Shown here piece after piece: positions 15,624-23,416 of a stretch of DNA of 24,766 nt (position 1 is the stretch's first letter; each line of letters starts with the position of its first letter). This DNA is from CAMTWB01 sp037441775 (GTDB taxonomy: Bacteria; Desulfobacterota; Syntrophia; Syntrophales; CAMTWB01), in contig JBBIRO010000047.1 in assembly GCA_037441775.1 (NCBI GenBank), positions 1 to 24,766 on the forward strand, written 5' to 3'. Below the pieces are notes generated by a model. That model had not been told where the DNA came from and did not search any database. It saw nothing but the letters and a program-made list of their open reading frames with translations. A program made the position numbers and the translations under genes.

Positions 15624-17003
15624 TCAAGACATGAGGCTGGTAATCAAGGGGGCAATAAAATACACGATGAAGGCGATAGTCGCCCCGTACATCATTGGGT
15701 GCACCTCACTGCTTTTCCCTCGAACCAGTTTAATAAAGGTGTAAATGATAAAGCCGGCGCCAATGCCGTTGGTTATGCTGTAGGTAAAAGGCATGATGGT
15801 AATGGCCAATAGCGCGGGAAAGCCTTCTTCGAAGTCGCCAAAAGGGATGTCCTTGATGATGGAGCACATGTAAAAACCCACCAGAATCAAGGCCGGCGCC
15901 GTGGCCTGGGCGGGGATGGTTCCTGCCAGAGGCGCGATAAAGAGGCATAACAGGAATAAAATCCCCACGATCACAGCCGTGAGACCGGTCCTGCCCCCCT
16001 CGGCCACCCCAGAAGCAGATTCAATATAGGTGGTGACGGAGCTGGCGCTGGACAGGCCGCCGAAGACGGCTCCGAGCGAGTCCACCAGCAGCACTTTCTT
16101 CAGGCGCGGGAGCCTGCCTTCTTTATCAAGAAACCCCCCTTCACCGCCGACGCCGATTACCGTGCCCATGGTATCAAAAAAATCCGCCATCATAATGGTA
16201 AAAATAGTAATGACCGCCGTAATAAATCCTACTTTGAGAAATATATCAAAATTAAAGCCGGCGCCAAAGGTGGAAAAATCAGGCCAGGCAAAGATGCTAG
16301 CCGGAATTACCGCTACTCCGGGGGTGGTAAATACCTTCAGACCCGAGGCATAGTTGATTATTATGGCGATAATCGTAGTAACGAGAATCCCGATAAGCAA
16401 CGCGCCTTTAACCTTTTTTGCCATCAGGTAGGAGGTGATCAGGATGCCCATAATGGTCACGAACACCGCCAGGTTGTCCAGATCGCCCATGGTTACCGGA
16501 ATGCCGGTGCCGCTTTTTACAATGCCGCCGTTAAACAGGCCGATGAAAAGGATGAAAAGCCCGATTCCGACCCCGATTGCCCGCTTGAGGGAAAGGGGAA
16601 TGGCATTCATCACCGATTCTCTAAGGCCGGTAATGACCAGGAGGGTGATGATCAACCCCTGGATGAAGATAACCCCCATTGCGGCCTGCCAGGGGAGTTT
16701 CATTCCCACGATAAACTGAAAGGCCACCACCGCGTTGAGGCCCATCCCGGAGGCCAGCGCAAAGGGATAATTGGTGACGAGGCCCATGGCGATGGAGAGC
16801 AGCCCCGCGGCCAGACAGGTGGCCGCCAAAGTGGGGGCAAAGCCCGGTCCCATATCCTTCAGATCGGGAATGCCGCTGAAATTAAGAATAGCGGGATTGA
16901 CGAAGATGATGTAGGCCATGGTCATGAAAGTGGTAAAACCGGCAATAACCTCTGTCTTTACGGTGGTCCTGTTTTCGCTCAGTCTAAATAATCTTTCCAG
17001 CAT
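15624..17003 (-). CDS. NCS2/AzgA-family purine (adenine/guanine/hypoxanthine) permease
   Basis: An inner-membrane proton-coupled nucleobase importer with 459 residues from the ATG at 17003. That start has a strong GGGAGGGGG just upstream, whereas the longer frame to 17042 does not. The AzgA signature AGFTTFMTMAYIIFVNPAIL is at about 21-40 and FALASGMGLNAVVAF follows. A second conserved helix pair with DFFDTMGTVIGVGGEGG lies past the middle, and about a dozen hydrophobic segments are present. The substrate among adenine, guanine and hypoxanthine cannot be told. It follows the assembly gap, so its true upstream neighbour is not certain. No purine riboswitch core was recognised in the 97 readable bases before it. 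Confidence 0.93.
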   Translation of the reverse strand: MLERLFRLSENRTTVKTEVIAGFTTFMTMAYIIFVNPAILNFSGIPDLKDMGPGFAPTLAATCLAAGLLSIAMGLVTNYPFALASGMGLNAVVAFQFIVGMKLPWQAAMGVIFIQGLIITLLVITGLRESVMNAIPLSLKRAIGVGIGLFILFIGLFNGGIVKSGTGIPVTMGDLDNLAVFVTIMGILITSYLMAKKVKGALLIGILVTTIIAIIINYASGLKVFTTPGVAVIPASIFAWPDFSTFGAGFNFDIFLKVGFITAVITIFTIMMADFFDTMGTVIGVGGEGGFLDKEGRLPRLKKVLLVDSLGAVFGGLSSASSVTTYIESASGVAEGGRTGLTAVIVGILFLLCLFIAPLAGTIPAQATAPALILVGFYMCSIIKDIPFGDFEEGFPALLAITIMPFTYSITNGIGAGFIIYTFIKLVRGKSSEVHPMMYGATIAFIVYFIAPLITSLMS

Positions 17004-17094
17004 GTCCCCCTCCCTGATTAAAGTATGGTCATTAAATGCCAAAGGCGCTTAGGAAAATAATACAACAACAGGATATATGCAATGCCAAAGTGGC

Positions 17095-17249
17095 GTTATG
17101 AATGGGGCCAGTTATAAATGGGGNNNNNNNNNNNNNNNNNNNNNNNNNNNNNNNNNNNNNNNNNNNNNNNNNNNNNNNNNNNNNNNNNNNNNNNNNNNNN
17201 NNNNNNNNNNNNNNNNNNNNNNNAATGGGGCCAGTTATAAATGGGGTGA
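17095..17249. repeat. 16-nt tandem repeat unit flanking the scaffold gap
   Basis: Left of the gap, GTTATGAATGGGGCCA (17095-17110) is followed by GTTATAAATGGGG (17111-17123). Right of the gap, AATGGGGCCA (17224-17233) is followed by GTTATAAATGGGG (17234-17246). The 23 bases at 17101-17123 and 17224-17246 are identical. Either a short tandem array broke the assembly, or the two contigs simply overlap here. A 10-nt direct repeat AATGCCAAAG (17035-17044, 17081-17090) lies just to the left. Confidence 0.7.
17124..17223. other. Assembly gap (100 Ns)
   Basis: Exactly 100 Ns, a conventional placeholder length, so the real distance is unknown and could even be zero. Reading frames that appear to cross it are artefacts. 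The order of the purine permease and the flavoprotein depends on the scaffolding being right. Confidence 0.98.
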
Positions 17250-19067
17250 CAATTTGACCGGCCTTTTTTTCCTGAGAACCATCCTGCCCTGCTGATTTTG
17301 TATAACAATATACTTTCTTTCCGCAGGATCACGCGAGGGGAGGGGATGTGGCTCTTGGGTACCGGAGAAAAAAAGATGGGGGCCGCGCGATTCTTTTCGG
17401 GCCAGTGCGGCCCGTAAAACCATCTCTGCGACATCCAGAAGATTATCTGTCTCCAACGCGTAGCAAAGGCCCTTTGCGTCAAGGGAGATTCCTGATCTTC
17501 TCAATCGCTCCAACTCCTTGATACCTTTTATTAGTCCCGCCTCTGTTCGGACTACGCTGGCATAAGTCGAGGTGATTGTCTGGATGGCTGTTCTGACTTC
17601 CGTGGCCGGCAGGCCCTTTCCCCGCAGGGAAATTTTTTGCGGAAATTTAAAGTTTTGGGCTAAGGGCGCTTTCAGGTTTTTTCCCATGCCTAGAGCCTCA
17701 ATGGCTGCCTCTCGGCCGGATATTCGGCCAAATACCTGACCATCAAGCAAGGCATTTCCCCCCGGACGGTTGGCGCCATGCTGACCGCCTGCGCATTCTC
17801 CCGCGGCATATAACCCCGCTAGCGTACTGTCGCCTCTTTTCCTGATCTTAACTCCCCCTTGAAAATGTTGAATGCAGGGGGCAATTTCAATCCGCTCTCC
17901 CGCTTCAATATCTATCCCATGCTCCTTCAGCCAGTCGATGCTGTCCGGGTTAATTTCCGCAAGACGAAAAAAGGGAGACACCGCTGTCTTTTCGGGATGT
18001 GCGGGGCACTTGATTTCCTGCGCGTAGCGCTTGCGCCATTGAGGCTCCAAATCATCAAAGCGGAATCCTTCCGGGTTGGTCCCGTAATCAAGAAAAACTT
18101 TTCCTCCTCGAAGGATTTCCTTGAACATTGCCACATCTATCAGGTGGGTGATTTTTTCGCGGGACACGGGCCAGGTCGCCCCCTTCTCAAAGACTAGGTT
18201 GCCGATTTCTGCGGGCGTCATCCCGGCCGGCAGGTTGTTTTTTAGAAATTCCTCTCCTTTTTCATTCACGAAGCGGGGAACCGCCCGCATCAAGCTGCCG
18301 GAGCAGTTCAGACGGGTTTTGGTTGAGGCGGGGCCAATCTGAATGAACTCCATGTTGACCAAATGCGCGCCGGCGCGATAGGCCAGGGCGTAGCCGTCTC
18401 CGGTCATTCCCGGAGGAAACACATGGACCGCAAAGGCCTCGCCCGCGCCGCCGTTGGCAAGGATCGTGGTCTTGCTGAAGAAGAATTTCAGCCCCTTTTC
18501 GGGCCCCTGCTCTTTTTCATCCAGACCGATTGCGCCTGCCACCCGCTGACGATATTTAAGCAGGTCGGCGATCATGCAATGCTCAATTATCTCAATATCC
18601 AGTGACGAAACTTTTTTCAGCAACGCCTCTTCGATCTGGTTGGCGGTCCTCGGTCCGGTATAGCAGGCCCGCGCGTAATCGGATCCGTCGGTAATGAACT
18701 GATCTGCCCGGCCGTCCCCCATTTTTGCAAAGGGAACCCCCAGCTCATCCAGGTATTCAAATGCCTGGCCTGACTCTCTGGCCAGGATCGAGGCGAGATC
18801 GCCGTCGGAGACGTAGCCGCCCAGCCGATAGATGTCCTCAGCATGAAACTTCCAGTTGTCCGGCCCGTCGGGCGCCGTATAGGGAAGGGTGGCGTGAAAA
18901 GCCATTCGGTCGGAGCAGGCCGTTGCGGTGACGCCGGATTTTCCCGCCTCCCCTTTCGTCACGATGATGATCTTTCCCGCCGGGAAGGTATCTTTTGCCG
19001 CGATTGCCGCCCGTAAACCGGCGCCCCCCGCCCCGATAATCAAAACATCACAGTCAACAGATTCCAT
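17235..19067 (-). CDS. FAD-dependent oxidoreductase, fumarate reductase/L-aspartate oxidase flavoprotein-like
   Basis: A flavoprotein with 610 residues from the ATG at 19067; the longer frame to 19154 would run into the upstream SDR gene. The FAD dinucleotide fold is GAGGAGLRAA (12-21) and the flavin-linked loop is AGKSGVTATA (41-50). The capping domain follows, then H401 (IQHFQGGV) and R434 (QHGANRPGGNAL), which match two catalytic or substrate residues of fumarate reductases. The usual QFHPT is instead QIGPA (243-247), and RGEGG is RAVPR (261-265), so the dicarboxylate site is altered. The C-terminal RKESRGPH is typical of the family. No signal peptide and no iron-sulfur or cytochrome partner gene is seen. 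Its last codons and stop fall in the repeat beside the gap. It is last in the TctCBA cluster, 49 nt after the SDR. Confidence 0.85.
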   Translation of the reverse strand: MESVDCDVLIIGAGGAGLRAAIAAKDTFPAGKIIIVTKGEAGKSGVTATACSDRMAFHATLPYTAPDGPDNWKFHAEDIYRLGGYVSDGDLASILARESGQAFEYLDELGVPFAKMGDGRADQFITDGSDYARACYTGPRTANQIEEALLKKVSSLDIEIIEHCMIADLLKYRQRVAGAIGLDEKEQGPEKGLKFFFSKTTILANGGAGEAFAVHVFPPGMTGDGYALAYRAGAHLVNMEFIQIGPASTKTRLNCSGSLMRAVPRFVNEKGEEFLKNNLPAGMTPAEIGNLVFEKGATWPVSREKITHLIDVAMFKEILRGGKVFLDYGTNPEGFRFDDLEPQWRKRYAQEIKCPAHPEKTAVSPFFRLAEINPDSIDWLKEHGIDIEAGERIEIAPCIQHFQGGVKIRKRGDSTLAGLYAAGECAGGQHGANRPGGNALLDGQVFGRISGREAAIEALGMGKNLKAPLAQNFKFPQKISLRGKGLPATEVRTAIQTITSTYASVVRTEAGLIKGIKELERLRRSGISLDAKGLCYALETDNLLDVAEMVLRAALARKESRGPHLFFSGTQEPHPLPSRDPAERKYIVIQNQQGRMVLRKKRPVKLSPHL

Positions 19068-19116
19068 TGGTTTTAATGCCTTTGCCAGAAAAGTTGCCGC
19101 AATCGTCCGGGGGGCC

Positions 19117-19884
19117 TTACAACCGTTGGATGTGGAATCCGCCGTCCACATCAAAGTGGTTGCCTGTCGTATATAAAAACTTATCGGAACAGAGAGCCGA
19201 AACTACACCGGCAACATCCTCCGGTTTGCCCCATCGTTTGATCGGAAACAGGCCGTTCGCAATCAACAGATCGTATTTTTCTTTAACCTGAGCAGTCATA
19301 TCGGTAGCAATAACGCCCGGACGAACCTCATGCACCAGGATGCCATATTCCGCAAGGCGATCGGCAAACAATTTAGTCAGCATGGCGATGCCGGCTTTAG
19401 AAACGCAGTATTCACCCCTGCTGGTGGAAGAAACAACAGCGGAACAAGAGGAAATATTCACTATTGTGCCTCTCTTTCGGCCGAGGACCTCCTGGCTGAT
19501 CATTTGCCTGGCAACAAGCTGGGTCATGAACAGCGTCCCTTTAGTGTTAATGCCGATAACCCGGTCAAAACTCTCCTCGGTCATCTCCAGCAGGTCATTT
19601 CGCACCGCTGGCGCGACGCCGGCGTTATTCACCAGTATATCTATCCGGCCAAAAGTCGCTACTGTTTCCGCAACGCATTTCTGCCTGTCCCTGGCTTCCG
19701 CCACATCACCCGGCACGTAAAGACACGCGATGCCGCTTGCGGTCAACGCCTCAATGTTTTCCCGGCAGTTCTCCCGAGGGGTCCGGCCGGTAATCACGAT
19801 GTTGTATCCATCCTCACCCAACTGGCGGGCAATCGCATAGCCGATTCCGCGGCCTCCACCGGTAATCAGGGCTGTTTTTTTCAT
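19117..19884 (-). CDS. Short-chain dehydrogenase/reductase (FabG-like)
   Basis: A cytosolic NAD(P)-dependent oxidoreductase of the classical SDR type with 255 residues from the ATG at 19884. That start has GAGGGAG 7 nt upstream; the frame to 19974 adds residues unlike the family. The cofactor loop is TGGGRGIG (8-15), then NNAG (86-89), and the catalytic residues S145/S146, Y159 and K163 (NISS and YCVSK). PGVIATDM and the C-terminal DVDGGF are also typical. The product is FabG-like, but its place between a Gfo/Idh dehydrogenase and a flavoprotein, downstream of a carboxylate importer, points to catabolism of the imported compound rather than fatty acid synthesis. A 198-nt spacer with an inverted repeat precedes it. 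Confidence 0.93.
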   Translation of the reverse strand: MKKTALITGGGRGIGYAIARQLGEDGYNIVITGRTPRENCRENIEALTASGIACLYVPGDVAEARDRQKCVAETVATFGRIDILVNNAGVAPAVRNDLLEMTEESFDRVIGINTKGTLFMTQLVARQMISQEVLGRKRGTIVNISSCSAVVSSTSRGEYCVSKAGIAMLTKLFADRLAEYGILVHEVRPGVIATDMTAQVKEKYDLLIANGLFPIKRWGKPEDVAGVVSALCSDKFLYTTGNHFDVDGGFHIQRL

Positions 19885-19958
19885 CAGGGAACTCCCTCTT
19901 GCAATAGTATAAGGCGGCAGGCAATTACTCAGGTTCAAGGTTCCGGGGGTCGTGACTA

Positions 19959-20027
19959 AACCGGTGACCTTCAACGATAGGCGATAACAGCCTTACGAAG
20001 AAGTGCCGCCCTCATTCTTCACCGGTT
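19959..20027. repeat. Long-spaced inverted repeat in the Gfo-SDR spacer
   Basis: AACCGGTGA (19959-19967) and TCACCGGTT (20019-20027) are perfect 9-nt inverted copies 51 nt apart, both upstream of the SDR gene. No T run follows, so this is unlikely to be a terminator. A TATACT with no good -35 lies nearer the SDR start. It may be two half-sites of a regulator, or chance. Confidence 0.3.
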
Positions 20028-20082
20028 GCATAAAATATAAAGAGGGCGACACAATCAAACGTGAACCGTTTGACCGGAGCAG

Positions 20083-21267
20083 TTAAGCAGTTTGGGAAGA
20101 TTTGATAGCCAGCTCTACTCTCTTCCCGGTATCGGCGGATAGGTAGGCTGCATAGATCACTTCCACCACCTCGCAGGCCAGATCAATACCGGAAACCGGG
20201 TCCCGGTCCTCCCGGATAGCGCTTATGAAGTCTTCCAGCTCCTGGGGATACCCTCTCATCCAGTCCTCATCCGGGCTGGGGAATTGCCATCCTGCGGTTG
20301 TTTCCACCTTCTCGGTGATATATTCCGCCCCAAAGAGATTCCCTTCCGGAGAATAGACGACGAGGCTGTTATTCGGATTGATGTTAACGTGCGCAACCGC
20401 GTTGGAGAGATAGACGCTCATCAGGTTCTTGACCCCGCCCAGGCTCACGTCCGTGGAATGAATAGTGGCCTTCGAGCCGTCTTCGAAGGTGATCAGTGCC
20501 GCTGACCAGTCCTCCACATCCACCCAGGAATCCACCATCCATTTTTTAGGTTCCTTGCGGAAGGCTTCGGTTCGGGTGAGATGGCCCACGTCGCCCATGA
20601 CCGATTTTGCTCGGATAGGCCGCCCGTATTTCAGCAGGCCTTCATAATGTTTCAGATGAAGCACGGCGCCCACGGGATGGGAACCCATGCGCAAAAGCGA
20701 GCCTCCGCCGGAGGTTTTCCATTCGCGGGAGTAGGCGGCATGGGAACCGGAGTGGCTTTCCTCGGCCCGGATGTCCAGGACGGAGCCCTGGCAGGCTTGC
20801 ATCAGGCGTTTGAGTTTGGTCACCGGCGGGGCGTAGACAAAATTTTCCGCATAACAGAATTTTACCCGGTTCTGTTCCACCGCCTTTTTAACTGCTGCAG
20901 CATTTTCCAGGGCCTTCTCCATCATCAATTTACGGGAGGTGGTTTTCGCCTCCCCGAAGAAACCCGTCAGCGGCTTTTCGCAGATGACATGTTTTCCTGC
21001 TTCGGCAGCCTTGATTGCCATGGTATGGTGAAGATTTGTGGATAGGCATAGATCAACCACCTGGATATCCTTTCTTTCAAGGAACTGGTCATAGTCATCA
21101 AAGACATGGGGGATTTGGAAGTGTTGGGCGAAGGCGGCCGCGCTTTCCCGATGCCTGGAACAGACAGCCACGATGTCGAGCCTCTCGCCTCGCAGTTTTT
21201 CCATCGCCCGCAGGTGCAGGTCAGCCGAAAAGCGCGACCCAACTATTCCAACGCCGATTTTCTTCAT
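20083..21267 (-). CDS. Gfo/Idh/MocA-family NAD(P)-dependent oxidoreductase
   Basis: A cytosolic dehydrogenase with 394 residues. The N-terminal Rossmann fold has GVGIVGSRFSADLH (5-18), in which the usual GxGxxG ends in Ser rather than Ala/Gly, and the conserved CEKPL (96-100) follows. The C-terminal domain carries RMGSHPVGAVLHL, which fits the family's conserved substrate-site His region. Members act on sugars, inositols and, in a few cases, dihydrodiol-type aromatic acids. With a carboxylate importer upstream, an acid or diol substrate is my inference. The start is ATG at 21267 with GAGAGG 8 nt upstream, 12 nt after the tctA stop, so it is almost certainly in the same operon. Confidence 0.92.
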   Translation of the reverse strand: MKKIGVGIVGSRFSADLHLRAMEKLRGERLDIVAVCSRHRESAAAFAQHFQIPHVFDDYDQFLERKDIQVVDLCLSTNLHHTMAIKAAEAGKHVICEKPLTGFFGEAKTTSRKLMMEKALENAAAVKKAVEQNRVKFCYAENFVYAPPVTKLKRLMQACQGSVLDIRAEESHSGSHAAYSREWKTSGGGSLLRMGSHPVGAVLHLKHYEGLLKYGRPIRAKSVMGDVGHLTRTEAFRKEPKKWMVDSWVDVEDWSAALITFEDGSKATIHSTDVSLGGVKNLMSVYLSNAVAHVNINPNNSLVVYSPEGNLFGAEYITEKVETTAGWQFPSPDEDWMRGYPQELEDFISAIREDRDPVSGIDLACEVVEVIYAAYLSADTGKRVELAIKSSQTA

Positions 21268-21279
21268 AATAAAAACCTC

Positions 21280-22830
21280 TCAGTAGTTACTTTTAATAAA
21301 TGTTCCATGAATTTTCGACCACAGAAAACCGGCGATTTTTTGCAGGGCCTGCCGGACTGAGCTGATGCTGAGCAGAATCGATGACAGGGTAATCAGCCAG
21401 AGCACCAGGCAGATGGGCCGGGTAAAGAAGGGGGTCAGGTCGCCATCGGTTAAGACCAGGCCCCGGCGAAGGTTTTTATCCAAGATGTCGCCCAGGATAA
21501 TTCCCAGGACCAGGGGGGCCATCGGATACTTCATCTCCCGGAGGATATAGCCTCCGATACCGAAACCAACCATCACCCAGATATCGAAAATCCGGCTGGT
21601 GATTGCATATGCCCCGATGGTGCAAAGGGCGAAGACCACGGGCATGAGGCGCGTCCGGGGGATCGCCAGGATCTTCAGGAGCGGCTTGGTGAGCGCCAGT
21701 CCGTAAGCAAGAATCATCAGCGTGGCGAAGAAGACCATTGCCACCACCTGGTAAACGAATTGAGGCGATTCAATCATGATCATCGGCCCGGGCCTAATAC
21801 CGTGAATAAACATGGCCGCCAGCAGAACTGCAGCCGGGGCGGAACCGGGAATGGCCAGGGTAATGGCCGGGATTAAAGCGCCGGGCACCGCAGCATTGTT
21901 ACCCGTCTCCGCGGCCATCAATCCCTCGACCGAGCCCTTGCCGAACTTCTCCCATTCTTTACTCTTCCGGCGAGCGGCGGCGTAGGAGACCCAGGCTCCG
22001 ATGTCCTCTCCGACTCCGGGAATGATGCCGATAAAGGTTCCGATGAGACCACTGCGCATGATTGTGCGCCGGTAACGAAAAATATCGCGCAGCTTCGGGA
22101 TGATGCTGTCTTGCGGCTTATTGGCCATGATGGCGGGGGGAGTTCGCATGACGCTCAAAACTTCGGCAAAGCCAAAGGCCCCGACCATGGCAGGGATAAG
22201 GGCGAATCCTCCCAGGAGTTCGGTTGTGCCGTAGGTAAACCTTTCATAAGCATGGATGCCTTCCTGGCCCACCATCGCCACCAGTAGCCCTAAAAATCCC
22301 GCGATCCATCCCTTGATGGGATCATCCAGGGCGGTGAGGTGCCCGGAGATGACGATTCCGAAAATGGCTAGCCAGAAGAACTCGTAGGATTGGAATTTTA
22401 AGGCATAGTTACTCAAGATGGGGGCAACGGTAATGAGAAATATCATCCCGATTAAGCTGCCTAGAACCGAGCCCGACGTGGCGATGCCCATTGCCCTGCC
22501 CGCCTGTCCCTGCATGGCGAGGGGAAAGCCGTCCATTGTTGTTGCCGCATTGGCCGGCGTTCCCGGGATATTGAGGAGAATTGCCGTACGGCTTCCGCCA
22601 TAGATCGCCCCCACATATACGCAGATGAGCACCAGGATCGCGAGATCGGGGGCCAGCTTATAGGTTAAAGTAGTGACCAGGGCCAGTCCCATCGTGGCGG
22701 TGAGGCCGGGTAGGGCGCCGATCACAATTCCGAGCAGGGATGCCCAGGCCATATGGAATAGTGCCAGGGGAGTTATGAAGCCGACAATGGCATTAAAGAA
22801 GCTCGCCAGGTTATTGAAGAGCGCGGTCAT
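21280..22830 (-). CDS. tctA: Tripartite tricarboxylate transporter, large membrane subunit TctA
   Basis: The large permease subunit of a TctABC secondary importer for carboxylates, in the inner membrane. The product has 516 residues, normal length, with about 10-12 hydrophobic segments. The family signature is clear near the N-terminus: GALPGLTATMGLALVTTLTY, then YVGAIYGGSRTAILLNIPGT and the DGFPLAMQGQAGRA loop. A second repeat-like half has IPGVGEDIGAWVSYA and IPGSAPAAVLLAAM. The start is ATG at 22830 with GGGAG 6 nt upstream. It follows tctB by 15 nt and is followed by the Gfo/Idh dehydrogenase. Confidence 0.95.
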   Translation of the reverse strand: MTALFNNLASFFNAIVGFITPLALFHMAWASLLGIVIGALPGLTATMGLALVTTLTYKLAPDLAILVLICVYVGAIYGGSRTAILLNIPGTPANAATTMDGFPLAMQGQAGRAMGIATSGSVLGSLIGMIFLITVAPILSNYALKFQSYEFFWLAIFGIVISGHLTALDDPIKGWIAGFLGLLVAMVGQEGIHAYERFTYGTTELLGGFALIPAMVGAFGFAEVLSVMRTPPAIMANKPQDSIIPKLRDIFRYRRTIMRSGLIGTFIGIIPGVGEDIGAWVSYAAARRKSKEWEKFGKGSVEGLMAAETGNNAAVPGALIPAITLAIPGSAPAAVLLAAMFIHGIRPGPMIMIESPQFVYQVVAMVFFATLMILAYGLALTKPLLKILAIPRTRLMPVVFALCTIGAYAITSRIFDIWVMVGFGIGGYILREMKYPMAPLVLGIILGDILDKNLRRGLVLTDGDLTPFFTRPICLVLWLITLSSILLSISSVRQALQKIAGFLWSKIHGTFIKSNY

Positions 22831-22845
22831 GTTTTTCTCCCAATC

Positions 22846-23349
22846 TCAGGGTAATGTTACCAGAAAGAGGCGTTCAAAGACCAGGGTGATGGTTGCGGCT
22901 GAGATGACCGCAACCAGGATGGCTGAGATGATGCACTTTCGCCAGTGAGATATGGTCATTCCCCGCTGCCACTCGAAGAGAAACACGAAAAGAAAGATGA
23001 AAAGGCCGGTTGCAAGCCAGAAGGGCAGGGTGCCGACCAGGAAAACCGCGTAGCAAATGGTAAGGCCCGCCGTTAACATTAGGCGCTGATTTCCGACAAC
23101 CTTGAGTGTCTGCCGGAAACTCTCCCGGTTCACTCCGAGGCGGTGGCCGCCACGGCTGATGGATCGGACAACCAGGACCGATCCCAGGATGAAGATAATA
23201 ACGGCAAGGAAAGCGGGCACCAGGCCGGGAACGCTTAGAGAGTGTGATTGGAGATGTTCAAATCGCGGCATACGCCACGATTCAATGATCACGTAGATAC
23301 TCAGAATAATGAGTCCCACTCCTGTCAGGAAATCCGCCCTGGGCATCAT
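22846..23349 (-). CDS. tctB: Tripartite tricarboxylate transporter, small membrane subunit TctB
   Basis: The small membrane subunit of the TctABC importer; the family is weakly conserved and the call rests on size, topology and position. From ATG 23349 (or the adjacent ATG 23346, better spaced from AGG) it has about 167 residues and four hydrophobic segments. The opening MMPRADFLTGVGLIILS is family-like. A longer version from GTG at 23400 would add 17 residues but lacks a convincing Shine-Dalgarno. It lies between the binding protein and TctA genes, as expected. Confidence 0.88.
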   Translation of the reverse strand: MMPRADFLTGVGLIILSIYVIIESWRMPRFEHLQSHSLSVPGLVPAFLAVIIFILGSVLVVRSISRGGHRLGVNRESFRQTLKVVGNQRLMLTAGLTICYAVFLVGTLPFWLATGLFIFLFVFLFEWQRGMTISHWRKCIISAILVAVISAATITLVFERLFLVTLP

Positions 23350-23416
23350 ATCGCCTGCTTTCACTTCAAAAATTGTGGGTGAGCCCGCTTCCGAACTCAC
23401 CCCGAACTAATTGTCG

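Noticed and set aside
17004..17123. Purine riboswitch upstream of the nucleobase permease
   Set aside because: No conserved purine-riboswitch core was recognised in the readable bases, and the gap prevents checking further upstream.
17077..17482. Reading frames running through the Ns on both strands
   Set aside because: They exist only because N codons contain no stops; their ends are antisense to or out of frame with the flavoprotein.
19068..19154. N-terminal extension of the flavoprotein
   Set aside because: It would overlap the SDR gene and precedes the normal family start just before the FAD-binding fold.
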